A stretch of 64,000 bases of DNA from Cristatella mucedo. Its lineage: Eukaryota > Bryozoa > Phylactolaemata > Cristatellidae. Made by a program: the position numbers and the translations under genes. Positions 1-9,721 of the stretch are shown here, one piece after another. Below the pieces are notes generated by a model. The model was given only the letters and a program-made list of their open reading frames with translations. It ran no database searches and had not been told where the DNA came from. The DNA lies in the NCBI GenBank assembly GCA_009760855.2, contig WPIO01000137.1:870001-934000 (forward strand), read 5' to 3'. Within the stretch, counting starts at the first letter, position 1. Each line of letters opens with the position of its first letter.

Positions 1-39
1 CAATAATCAAGCCAAGACATAACTAATAAGCTAAATACA

Positions 40-330
40 TTCTTTGGACGCCACCGTGGCAGAAAGTTCCCATTCTTAGACAGAGATCGGACGTGATGGC
101 TAGCTTTGAAAGCAGTCTTCTTAACGAAGCTTTCAAAATTTAGGCAGACATTGAAGACGACACCTACATTCCGAGCAAAGAGAAGTGGGGTCGATCAATT
201 TTTCCCCAGAAAGGATTGAAGTGTGACTAGAATTGGGCGCCCACAGAGTTCACTCTCATTGCTGATTACCATATAAGTTACAATTTCCTTCAATCTGTCA
301 CTCACAAACTCAGAGCGCTGAAGTGATAAT
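40..330 (-). mobile_element. LINE family B fragment (reverse transcriptase downstream part)
   Basis: Read on the minus strand, this stretch resembles the later copies at 13.17-13.38 kb and 59.2-59.4 kb (shared words around 'tcttcttaacgaagctttc' and 'gacacctacattccgagc'). Those copies encode the region just after the YADD motif of a CR1-like reverse transcriptase. No open frame survives. The assignment rests only on similarity between copies in this window. Confidence 0.45.
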
Positions 331-2000
331 CCCTTTTAACCAAAAAACAAGGAAGTAGCTTCTGTCAAGTTCGCCTTCGGCGCACTGTGTCAAGCTGTCC
401 AAAGGAAAGTACCAACTTTTTTGCGGATGGGCGGGCCTTAGATTGCTTCCGAGCGGAGCTAGCTTAGCTTAGCACACAAAAGCACTGTCCAAATAAGAAA
501 AGAAAGAGTAGCTGCAAGACGCTCCTCCAGTGGGAGGCTATCAATTGCGCACGCGGCCTTCGTTTTCTTGCCGGACGCCTCACAATGGGGTTGCAGCTTC
601 GGCATGTCGAAGTAAGGCAGCCAGTTGTTTCTCTTACACGCAGTAGTTGAAGAAGCTGCCTGTAGGCATGCCACACACGCAGAGCTTCAGATCGGATGGG
701 AAGGGAAAGGAGAAAGGAGGATGACAGGTATTTTTTTTTTGAGTGACCGACGAGTCCTTCTTTTCACAGCGACTTTGGCGAGAAAGGTCGTTCGCGGAAA
801 AAATCTGCCATATAACAAAAGCAGACACCATGTATTGCTTAAGAGGATGAACTGTCGTTGTTTCTCTGACGCGTACCTTCCGGTCTGTCCCCAGCGAAGC
901 CTCTCTGGCCTGGCCTGCCTGCCAGTGCAAGTACAAGCTGCTTGCAGTTGGAGGAAAAGTCACCGGCTAAGCATGTCCGCTGTGGGCACCGGAACAGCTA
1001 CACTTCGCCGCTGGCTCGTTACCGAGTGATGCAGTCACATCGAGGCTCTGTCAAACTCACCTTTAAGTCACACGATTCTGTTGCTTCAGAATTACATATT
1101 CCTACGCACTGAGAAGGCTCTTAGTAGCAGCCGCCCTGGTCCTCTCACTCGAGTTCCTTAGCTTAGCGCGCCTCTTGTGCTTAGTGTGCCTCCGCGCCAA
1201 CGTCAAATGATTTGCTGACCATGCCTTTAGTGTGAGTGCTCCCAAAGCCTTTCTGGCTAATTTACATTCTTCATGTACAATGCACGACAGTAGCCTAGAT
1301 AGAGATGTAGTTTCTGAGGGTGCTGTAAACGCGATTCGCCGTTATTACTATTATTGTCAGAGTGACATGGCAAAGACTTTACTGTCCAGCGTACTTTCAA
1401 TGCTTCGATACCTAAGGTATTTTTGGATGGTACAATGCTTGCAATAACTGCCGGATTTGGCATTGCTCGAGCATCTACCGTTTTGCATTCGTTCTGGCGA
1501 ACTTCCTAAAGAGAGGCAACTAATGGGTGCTCAGTTTTGGCAGACGATCGAGGATAGTGAAATTCAGCCTGATCCGATCATTCTGGCCCGATACTTCAGT
1601 TTAGCAAAACGAGGAACCTACGTACAATGAGCCACAGAGGCCATTATTCAATAGTAGTAGTAGTCACAATCGCAGCTGGCTTTTCGAGAGCGACTTGGTT
1701 TCGCAGCTTTCCATTAGGCCGGATATGGAGCACTGCCAATAAATACTATTGCTACCTCATGTATATTTAAGCTAAATAAGGAAGTGACGTCAATTAGCCT
1801 GAGCGGAAATCAGCCAGTTTTGTGTTTGAAATAATTTGGGTCCCCTGAAAAGGTACCGAGTCTGTTCTCTGCATTCAAGCTGCTATGACAGGAAAAAGCG
1901 TGCGGCGTTTGATTTCGAGGCGGTAATTGACTGAGCTCCCTAAAATTTAAAGTTTAGCATCCTGAAAAATCCTGGGAAGAGATAGCAATGCTGATAGTTG
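331..2000. other. No gene seen; one weak LINE tail
   Basis: Open frames here, including a 134-codon one at 625-1029, have no recognisable motifs and no codon bias. Only 1255-1365 looks structured: on the plus strand it resembles a very decayed LINE family A 3' hairpin followed by an ATT-rich tail. Confidence 0.4.
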
Positions 2001-2072
2001 ATCAAAGCGCCTAGAGAAAGATTGAGTTCTGAGGGATATTTATCAAGTGCATTATTTTTATTATTATTGTAA
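2001..2072 (+). mobile_element. LINE family A 3' tail
   Basis: This holds the family A terminal hairpin (GCGCCTAGAGA...TCTGAGGG) followed by TTATCAAGTGCATTATTTTTATT. Such orphan 3' ends are typical of strongly 5'-truncated LINE insertions. No coding part is attached. The 2073-2440 interval behind it holds nothing recognisable. Confidence 0.65.
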
Positions 2073-2439
2073 AGGAATTATGAATGACTAAAACTGGATT
2101 TTGATGATACACAACATCACCTGCTGCACCACAGTTAAGCGTCAACAATTAAGCATCTGAAGAAAGGTTCATAGGCTAAAGCAGTATTATGGCAACAGGA
2201 GGAATTTTAATTCCCTTTCACTGTTGTCATATCAAAGTATGCTATTTTATCAGTCTTCAGAGTCAGGCTTTAGATAAGAAGAAAACAGTTTTTAATGTGT
2301 CGAGGTTGATCGAGGTCGGAGGAGCAGGTGGTGCGACGGAGCCCATCCCAGAAGCACGATCGAATAATTAGTGATACTACGCTCAATGTCGCATGCACAG
2401 ATGTGACATGCATTGAATCAAAATGTATATGTGCTTATT

Positions 2440-2770
2440 GTCAGCATGCGCTGTAAGCAAGCATAAGCACGCGGTGGAGGGATCAAAAGGACCCATTAAA
2501 TGCTAAGATAAACAGTTGCGTTTTTAGCTTCATTTTAAATGCCATCAAGTCAGGTTATGCTGTGAAATCAGTCGGGAGTGAGTTTCAGGCTTTGGAAGCA
2601 TATGAACATAAGCAAGAAGGTGAAGCTCAACTGTTTGATTAAGAGAAGCAGACGGTGAGATACCTATCCTGGTAGGGAACCATTTCAGGTAGGTGAGCCG
2701 GAGCAGAACAAAGGGACCTTAAGGTTTGTGGAGGAGCCTTAAAGTCTATAACTATGCTTACTGGGAAGGT
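2440..2770 (-). mobile_element. LINE family A fragment, diverged
   Basis: The minus strand aligns by eye with the 3' UTR and C-terminal coding part of the better family A copies at 38.3-38.7 kb and 52.7-53.0 kb. Shared words include 'aagcataagcac', 'gacccattaaatgct' and 'gggagtgagtttcaggctttgg'. It is more diverged than those copies and has no open frame. Confidence 0.55.
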
Positions 2771-3480
2771 CGTGTCGGTCAGGGAGAAGTATAGCATTTT
2801 ATTGCGTATAAGCCCCCTTTTTCTAAAAACTTTGATTTGGGGTCAGATAGTGGGGAAGGGGTTTGTACATAGGAGGTTACTTTTTTAGGGCCATTTTCCG
2901 GCGTAAAACACTGCCAAAAACAGATTCCAAAAGGATCAGTCTTTAAAGTTCTCGAAAGACTTGGATGAACGGAGAGAGAATGAAACTATGGCTTTCAAAG
3001 GTGTTTGGCTGCCGACCTAGAGGTCTTTTGAATAAACCAGCCTTGCTCGTGTTTGATTTGGTCAGGGGTCATTTGACGGACAAAAAAGCGGCTGCTGACA
3101 CGAAAAATAAGTGGCTGTTATCCCTGGCGGTCTGACTCGTCAGTAGTAGCCTCTGGATGTAAGCATCCACAAACCATTAAAAGTGGCCTTACGAGAAAAT
3201 AGAACCAAATGGATGATGAGCCGTTAGGATGACAACTTGACACCGGAAGGAAAGATCTAGAAGCCATCCGTTTGTCACGTCTGTAAGGTACGACATGGTT
3301 AGAAGTCAGTTTTGATTAGGAGCTAAACTTACAGATGAGGTCGAAATGGGCCTGCTTGAAGGTCGATATATAAAAGGAGCGGAGAGGGAAGAGAGAATTA
3401 GAGCTTGGTCAAAGGTCAGAGGGTGGTCAAAGGTCAGGAATCAGAAGGATTATGAGTAAAATTGGATCTGCATGGTGGCA
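2771..3480. other. No gene seen
   Basis: AT-rich sequence without an open frame of interest. Part of it may be further LINE sequence too decayed to assign. Confidence 0.4.
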
Positions 3481-3481
3481 C

Positions 3482-3690
3482 TTAAGTAATGTAATGTAAT
3501 GTATCTCCGTCTGTAACTCCACCATACATAAGGACCATGTGGGTGTTGCGCAGGAGAGTTTTGTATATCGCACTCACAGCCTGAGCGGCTTTCGGTAAGC
3601 GATCTGCTGGACCAACGTGAAGATGGACAGGAGCGGTGCTAACCGTGGTGCTTCGGTTAAGGAGATTGTTCGCGGCGGAAAAATACATTG
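3482..3690 (-). mobile_element. LINE family C 3' end
   Basis: This belongs to a repeat seen again at 24.3, 26.6, 28.7, 59.9 and 62.7 kb. On the plus strand it starts with a short TAATG repeat, then 'tctccgtctgtaactccac', a GTGGGTGTT.CGCAGGAGAG core and 'actcacagcc..agcggctttcgg'. The longer 26.6 kb copy shows that this is the 3' end of a LINE whose coding strand is minus here. This copy is 5'-truncated. Confidence 0.6.
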
Positions 3691-4340
3691 TTGGAGTTAG
3701 CTTACTGGATTAAATACCGCTCTTCCATGACTCGACCCGTCTCAGCAGCGAATGGCAGGCATATCCTAAAATAATTGCAATTGGCTAAATGCGAGTCCTT
3801 ATAATTTTATCCCTTTTTGAAGTATGCTCATACTAATCTTAGCTAGGTTAAGATCGGCTGTAAGCTATTGGCCATCGATCCAATGACTAAGTGACATGCC
3901 CAGTCAATGAACAAAGCTCGTACGATACATCGGGTTGTAATCCGAGGACCACGTGGTTTGCTCAGTCGATGTATGAAGCTCATCCCATACATCGGTTGGT
4001 GGCGTCGCACTGGGGCACGGCCTTCTGCCAGAGGTCAGGCTGGACGGATGATTGAGCAGGAGCCGAGACGATTGCCGTGCGGGCAGCATCGACGCTAAGG
4101 ATTGAGGTCTCTCACGTGGCGAGCAGACAAATTTAAGGCTCCGCTGGGTCACACGACGGTAGCTGCAGCTCGACACCCGACGGCCCAGCACCCCAGTCCA
4201 CGCCCGGTCTGCTTACAAGCATTCCAAATGGTACACGGCGATTAGATAAATAAATAACTAATAGCTAATTTGACAGCCTTATTTGTATAGCTACAGAAAA
4301 CAGCATTTCATGGATCTTTGTGGTTCGTTCTTTATATTTA
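3691..4340. other. No gene; short direct repeat and SINE family 2 scrap
   Basis: Around 3900-4000 two copies of a segment containing 'gatacatcgg' lie about 60 bp apart. At 4235-4310 the words 'gccttatttgtatagc' match the 3' end of SINE family 2. Nothing here looks like a gene. Confidence 0.4.
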
Positions 4341-4344
4341 TGTA

Positions 4345-4460
4345 CCAGCTTACACTATGCCTGCTGCTTGCGGATGTTACCACCAAACGTTTGGTAATGA
4401 GCAGTATCTGTAAATGTCTAGAGAGATTCAGTTCTCCGAGGGTGCTGTGAAATGTATTAT
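4345..4460 (+). mobile_element. LINE family A 3' tail
   Basis: This is a decayed family A 3' end (TCTAGAGAGATTCAG...TCTCCGAGGG) followed by ATT repeats. It abuts the palindrome described next. Confidence 0.55.
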
Positions 4461-4470
4461 TATTATTATA

Positions 4471-4574
4471 ATAATAATAATAATTCACTTGATAAAGCGC
4501 CCTCAGAGAACTTAATCTCTCTCTAGAGATTAAGTTCTCTGAGGGCGCTTTATCAAGTGAATTATTATTATTAT
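4471..4574. repeat. Near-perfect palindrome of two LINE A 3' ends
   Basis: Two copies of the terminal ~50 bp of LINE family A lie head to head. The arms are about 4471-4520 and 4525-4574, separated by the 4 nt CTCT. Each arm holds an ATA/ATT run, TTCACTTGATAAAGCGCC and the AGAGAACTTAATCTCT stem. The arms match base for base except at the AT-rich outer ends. The palindrome lies 85 bp beyond the stop codon of GT14 gene 1. Confidence 0.85.
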
Positions 4575-4659
4575 ATATAAGAAAACTCAGCGCTCAGACG
4601 CTCGAGCCGATCCCATCGTTAACCGGCCCCTCCCCGTCGCTCGCTCGCTCGCTTCGCCA

Positions 4660-5991
4660 CTAAGCTCGAGGCGAGTGCTCGTTGGCCTCTCGCTCGAGGA
4701 TGCGATCGACAAGGCAGCGCACGGCGATTGGGTCGTCCTCAAAGTGCAGCTTGTTGACGAACGGCTCAGGCCGTCGGGCGACGAGCCTAGGCAGGTCGGC
4801 CGAGGCGAACACGCAAATGCCTCGAATGAAACTGCCTCCGCACTCGCCGTCACCGTACCACAAGATGGCTCGCGTCTGCGACTGCCGCCAGACGCCTCCT
4901 GGCGTGTCGGGCAGCGCCAGAAGTGTGGCGTAGTAGTGCTCCTCCGGTGCGTACGTATCACTGAACCAATCGTACAGCTGCTTCGCGAAGCCGCCCTCGT
5001 CGAGCAGGTACTCGACAAACGTCCGGCTAAACTCGGCGTTCGCGTAGCTTTTGTAGATAATCAAGTTTCTTGGCACTGGCGTCTTTGCCTTGTGTGGGTG
5101 TGGACATCTAACCGTTCTATTGTAGGCGGCGTCCTTGCACCAAAATGAATGGGCCTGCCGATCCGGATTGGCGGGTTTTTCTATGTACACGTGACTGGAG
5201 CCGTTCAGCGAGCTCAGCATCTGCACCAGCTCGTAGTTTGTCTTCAGCGGCAGCTCCTGACCCGCCAGATTGATGAAATAGCGCCACATTACGGACGACT
5301 GGCTCGCCAGCTGCATGCACTCGAGATCGGCTTCCATCTGTGATGCGCTCGCGTAGACGAAGTCCTCATCGAGAGTGGCCAGACGGACGTTGGGGAGGCA
5401 CTCGGCGATCCGTAGCATGGCTACAACAAACTCGGGCGGTGCCTTAGCATCGGCGTGTATGCAGTAGAAGTTGTGCGGCGCGTAGATGGCACGAAGCAGG
5501 AGCTCGACCTGTGTGGCGCACGTGTGCACGCGAAGTCCGTAGGCGAGCGGGAAGTCGCGCTCCTCAGCCGTGGCGCCGAACGGACGCTGGAAATTTGCAA
5601 GCAGCTCGGCGCACGGTGCGCAGCCGATGTGAGCGTCTCGGTAGCACGCCACTGGCTTCGGCGTCTTGGCTAGAAAGGCCTCGACCCGCCTCAGCTCGAC
5701 CGAATCGCCGGCAAACAGCTTCGGGCACGAGAACTCGCTTAGCTCATTCGCCCAGAGCGAAGGGTGGGAACGATCGGCCTTTTGCAGGCAGTCTCTGAGC
5801 GTGGCCGCCACCACCGGCCTAGTGTCGGCAGCCGCAGCCGACGAGTCAAGCCAATGCCACGTGAGCAGAGATCCAGCGGCCGCCAGTGTGAGGGTGGTTG
5901 CTAGCGAGGCGATCATGGTAAGCCGCACGCCGCCCCAGCATCGGCCGCTCGACTTCCGAGTGGTGTGTATAGTGTGCTGCACAGGCCGCAT
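4660..5991 (-). CDS. GT14 core-2 type beta-1,6-GlcNAc transferase, paralogue 1
   Basis: A 443-codon intact frame. Enzymes of this GT14 family transfer GlcNAc from UDP-GlcNAc in beta-1,6 linkage to galactose/GalNAc acceptors in the Golgi, making core-2 O-glycan branches. The layout is that of a type II membrane protein: short basic cytosolic tail, hydrophobic anchor at about residues 25-48, variable stem, then the catalytic domain from about residue 115. Family landmarks are FPLAYGLRVH, APHNFYCIHAD, WRYFINLAGQELPLKTN, the long run of conserved cysteines, and DTYAPEEHYYATL. The glutamate in the last of these aligns with the catalytic Glu of the SPDE motif in mammalian C2GnT. The length (443) fits vertebrate GCNT proteins (about 430-450). 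No introns are needed. Met26 is an alternative start. The exact acceptor is inferred, not visible. A paralogue lies 29 kb away on the same strand. Confidence 0.93.
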   Translation of the reverse strand: MRPVQHTIHTTRKSSGRCWGGVRLTMIASLATTLTLAAAGSLLTWHWLDSSAAAADTRPVVAATLRDCLQKADRSHPSLWANELSEFSCPKLFAGDSVELRRVEAFLAKTPKPVACYRDAHIGCAPCAELLANFQRPFGATAEERDFPLAYGLRVHTCATQVELLLRAIYAPHNFYCIHADAKAPPEFVVAMLRIAECLPNVRLATLDEDFVYASASQMEADLECMQLASQSSVMWRYFINLAGQELPLKTNYELVQMLSSLNGSSHVYIEKPANPDRQAHSFWCKDAAYNRTVRCPHPHKAKTPVPRNLIIYKSYANAEFSRTFVEYLLDEGGFAKQLYDWFSDTYAPEEHYYATLLALPDTPGGVWRQSQTRAILWYGDGECGGSFIRGICVFASADLPRLVARRPEPFVNKLHFEDDPIAVRCLVDRILEREANEHSPRA

Positions 5992-6180
5992 TGTCTCGAC
6001 CCTGCAGATCCCCTCGCAGTTAGAAAGAGTCTTGTAGTCGCCGCGCCCGTACCTGCTGTCTGAACCAACCCGTGACCTGCAGTCCGATGGAGCGGCCGGC
6101 TAGCGCTAGGGACGGCGAGTGTGAAGCGACCGAGCAAAGAGGCAAACCCCGAGCGAGTTAGGTAGGTGGAGCCGGCATCA
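5992..6180 (-). promoter_or_regulatory. Putative 5' UTR with possible small intron or acceptor site
   Basis: On the minus strand, a CAG/GTACGG donor-like site lies about 60-75 bp before the GT14 start codon. About 50 bp later come a pyrimidine-rich stretch, a CTAAC branch-like word and TCTGCAG/G ten bases before the ATG. This could be a very short 5' UTR intron, or an acceptor for a trans-spliced leader if the host uses one. Both readings are inference from consensus sites only. Confidence 0.25.
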
Positions 6181-6640
6181 GCAGATAACGTCTATGGAGC
6201 TAAAGGCTCGAGCAAACGAATAATTTCCGTTATCTTATCACGCTTTTGCCAGCCCGAAGGCCCTGGGAAAGCATGCAATATCTGCCGATACGCTAGTCTG
6301 AGCGTGACGATCCTTCAACCCAACAGTGTCGTCGATATCAATGTCCTACTAGCAACATTCTGCTTGCATACTTTCTTTGCTTAATGACAGTTTTATATGT
6401 CTGGTGCTAAGCCCATTCACTTACGAATGGGTAACCCACTGTCTTAACCACAGTTGAAGAGTGAAAAAATCGGAAGCAGTCATTAGGGTACGTCGTGGGA
6501 AACTTGCCTAGCCCTCTAGATAATAATAAAAATGTTTATATGCAGAGCATCCGACGAGAACGTAATCCCCATCCACTCGGTTTGCATCCGGCTACAAGAG
6601 AATTAAAAATCATGGGTTAGTGACCAGTACGGTGTACGGT
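6181..6640. other. No gene seen
   Basis: AT-rich spacer between the GT14 upstream region and the LINE/duplication block. No open frame or repeat was recognised. Confidence 0.4.
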
Positions 6641-6654
6641 ATCAAGTGTGCACA

Positions 6655-6850
6655 AGCAAACAAGTGTCATTATTTAGGCCAGGCAGCTGACGCAATTAGA
6701 AAGACATTCATGGAAACCGGTAAGTAGGATCTCTGAATAATAAGATGCACTGTGTCTAGCACAGGTACACACTCAAAGGACACAGAAAAAACAAACAGGT
6801 TATCCAGTGAGAGCTGGCCCAATAAGATTCCTGTTTAGAAGAGACTTGGC
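6655..6850. repeat. Direct repeat C1 (other copy 8745-8950)
   Basis: About 195 bp are very similar to 8745-8950. Shared words include 'taggccaggcagctga', 'aagatgcactgtgtctagca' and 'caggtacacactcaaa'. It ends exactly where the family A LINE body begins. It seems to be part of a larger duplicated block, described at 8072-9650. Confidence 0.8.
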
Positions 6851-8060
6851 GTGAATGGACAAAGATCATCTGAGGTACCTCTGAAATATGGCGTACTCAG
6901 GGTTCCATGCTAGGTCCGATTCTTTTCACGGTTTATACTCTGCCTCTTGCTGATGTGATTGCCAAGCACAATCTAGGCTTTCACTTCTATGCGGATGACA
7001 CTCAGTTGTACCTTTGCTTTGATCCGTCCCAGCCTTCGAGCACCTCAAATTCTCTCAACTCAGTTGCTGCATGTATGGATGACATCCTCACATGGATGGC
7101 AGCAACATTTCTAAAACTAAACGATTATAAAACTAACTTACTAGTTATGGGCAAACCCAGTGTGATTCACAAATTGGAAAGGCTGAAGCTCAAAATTGGC
7201 TCTGCCAGCATATCTCCACTTGAATTTGCTCGAAATCTAGGTGTCATACTCCAAAGCAATCTCACGTTAGACAACCATATTAGCTCCAAAGTCAAATCTG
7301 CCTATCTTCAGCTTCATAACATGGCTAAAATTCAGGCTTGTTTAGATAAGGATACCACGTCCAAGTTGGTCCATGCATTCGTGACATCCCGTCGCGACTT
7401 CTACAACTCACTGCTTACTGGCCTACCAGCATGTGCGATCAGGCGATTGCAGCTGGTGCAAAACTCTGCAGCTAGTCTGTCGTGAGCGTCGCAGTTGCCA
7501 CATTACTCCACTTCTTGCCGACCTGCACTGGCTACCAGTCAAGCAACGGATTGGCTTCAAAGTTTCGTCGCTCACTTTTAGGTCCCTTCATTCTTTGGCT
7601 CCAGCCTATCTCTCAGATATACTACCCCATCAGGCCAAGCATCGTACCACCCGCTTTTTGGAATCCAACAGTCTACAAATACCTCGTACAAGCCTCAAAT
7701 CTTTTGGAGACCATGCATGTAGTTCGTATGCTCCCAAAGCCTGGAACTCCCTCCCGACCTGCGTCAGAACATCCCCTGACCTGACCACATTTAAAAATAA
7801 CTTAAAAACACACCTATTTAGGACAGCATTTAGTGGGTCCCTGTGATTCGTCCTTCACGTGCTTATGCGTGCTGACACTGTGCATGCTGCCACTAACCAC
7901 ATTTGCATGCTGACCCTGTGCATGTCACCCCTAACCATGTTATTCATTTTGTTTGTTTATCAAGCATGATTTTAATTACCATTCAATTGCATTTCCCTTT
8001 GCAGAAAATGTAAAGCGCCTAGAGAGAGATTGAGTTCTCTGAGGGCGATTGAGTATCATT
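6845..8060 (+). mobile_element. LINE family A (L2/CR1-like), RT part to 3' end
   Basis: A 5'-truncated non-LTR retrotransposon. It begins at the reverse transcriptase palm with a VPQGS.LGPILF-like stretch (the Gln is lost), then FHFYADDTQLY, whose YADD is the catalytic motif at about 6990. A frameshift near 7480 separates this from the C-terminal part (LHWLPVKQRIGFKV, APAYLSDIL, KAWNSLPTCVRTSPDLTTFK), which is typical of the L2/CR1 groups. The 3' UTR ends in the hairpin GCGCCTAGAGAGAGATTGAG...TCTCTGAGGGCG at about 8010-8045. The endonuclease domain is absent, and the frameshift makes this copy dead. Confidence 0.92.
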
Positions 8061-8071
8061 GAATATCAGGC

Positions 8072-8560
8072 TAAGCCAGATTGAGTATCATGAAATGAAT
8101 TCGATGCGTTTATAAAAAGTCAGTGAAGCTCAGAAGACAGCTGATAGGTAGGGCAGCTTTTCAATTGACGAAATCTTGGACGAGACACTCAGATTTACTT
8201 CAGATGCAGACGATTAGGTGCACAAGCTGGGAGCCTTGAATGACTGGAATTCCAGTAGTTTATTTGTGATGACGGAGAGGCATGGGCTAGCTCGGCTTCC
8301 ATACTCGTGCTATGCAGGGCCTCTTTTCCCGGGATGAGCCTTAGCTGAAAGACTTAGCCGCCAAGACAGCGGAGGAAATAATAATAATTATAATAATACA
8401 TTTGTAAAGTCCCCTCAGAGAGCTGAATTTCTTTCTAGGCATGCACTTATCTAGTGACGAATCTTTTAGGAGTGGACCATCTAGATTACGAGCCCACTTG
8501 AAAGATGCTTGCTGAACTAATCTCCAAGGTTAGATGTTCCAACTTTCGATGATCAGAATA
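8072..8560. repeat. Direct repeat A1 of a ~1.1 kb duplicated block
   Basis: About 480 bp closely match 9173-9650, sharing 'gccagattgagtatcatgaa', 'gacgagacactcagatttac', 'gcatgggctagctcgg' and 'gccttagctga'. Inside, at 8385-8440, lies a family A LINE 3' hairpin in minus orientation. The period to the second copy is about 1.1 kb. Confidence 0.85.
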
Positions 8561-8950
8561 AGATTGAGAACATATACTAGGTTAGTTGTGTCGTCTTTAA
8601 GCCTAAGGAAGTTATTAACCATCCAAAAGAGAATGTCGTCGATGCAGGCAGGAAGTTAAGCTCAAGAGCAGGATCAGAAGCACGGATTAGAAGGGTCGAG
8701 AGAGACAGATAGAGCTGGGTATCATCGGCGTAGAAATAATGACATTACGTAGGCCAGGCAGCTGCATGTCATTACTTAGGCCAGGCAGCTGAGGCAAATA
8801 GAAAGACAATCATGGAGACCGGTAAGTAAGATCGCTGAATATTAAGATGCACTGTGTCTAGCACAGGTACACACTCAAAGCACACAGAAAAACAAACAGG
8901 TTCACTAGTGAGAGCTGACCCAATAAGATTTCTGTTTGGAAAAGACTTGC
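8560..8950 (-). mobile_element. LINE reverse-transcriptase fragment (family B-like)
   Basis: The minus strand at about 8690-8740 reads FYADDTQLYLSLSTL, a CR1/L2-type RT active-site stretch different in detail from family A. The flanking frame is broken. The segment 8745-8950 is also present at 6655-6850, so this LINE piece was part of the duplicated block. Confidence 0.65.
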
Positions 8951-9172
8951 AAGATACAAGGTCGTTACAGATAATGACTATAGCCGGATGCGAGGTTTGG
9001 ACTTTAGGTCCATATATAATAGCATATAGAGTATATAATAGCTGAAGATTCGGTCACCAAAGATTTAGGGACATAATAATGGCTATAAGATGATGGAATT
9101 CGAGAATGAACTAGTTAAGCAAGGAGGTAGGATTTGGTTTTCTGGTGCAGCCGAGTTAAGTGAATTATAAGC
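8951..9172. other. Rest of the duplicated block, no gene
   Basis: Unassigned AT-rich sequence between the RT fragment and the second A repeat. It has no counterpart at the 6.6-8.07 kb copy, where the LINE now sits. Confidence 0.4.
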
Positions 9173-9650
9173 CAGATTGAGTATCATGAAATGCATTCGA
9201 TGAGTTTATAAAGAGTCAGCGAAACTCAGACGACAGCTGCAATGTAGGGAAGCTTTTCGATTGACGAAATCCTGGACGAGACACTCAGATTTACTTCTGA
9301 TGCAGACGATTAGGTAAGCAAGCTGGGAGCCTTGACTGACGGGAATTCCAGTAGTTTATTTGCCATGACGTACAGGCATGGGCTAGCTCGGCTGCCATAC
9401 TCGTTCTATGCAGAGCCGCTTTTCCGGAATGAGCCTTAGCTGAAAAACTTGGCCGCTAAGACAGCGGAGGAAATCATAATAATTATAACAATACATCGGT
9501 AAAGTCCCCTCAGAGAACTGAGTTTCTTTATAGGCACGCACTTATCTAGTGAAGAATCGTTTAGGAGTGGATCACCGAGATTAAGAGCCCACTTGAAGGA
9601 TGCTTGCTGAACTTATCTCCAAGGTTACATGCTCCAACTTTCGGACGTGG
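9173..9650. repeat. Direct repeat A2 of the duplicated block
   Basis: Second copy of the 8072-8560 segment, with scattered substitutions and small indels. It includes the same minus-strand LINE tail scrap at about 9480-9535. The divergence suggests an old duplication. Confidence 0.85.
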
Positions 9651-9700
9651 AAAAAGCAGTGCAGACCAAAATTAGTGAATACCTGATTTATTAAAGTGGC

Positions 9701-9721
9701 GGGGTGGGTGGGTGGGTGGGG
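9701..9721 (+). repeat. G-quadruplex-type (GGGT)n run
   Basis: Five runs of at least three G separated by single T residues (GGGG TGGG TGGG TGGG TGGGG). Single-nucleotide loops give the most stable class of parallel G-quadruplex. It is isolated in AT-rich DNA. Confidence 0.85.

Noticed and set aside
625-1029. A 134-codon plus-strand frame
   Set aside because: No domain, no codon bias, and an overlapping antisense frame of similar length.
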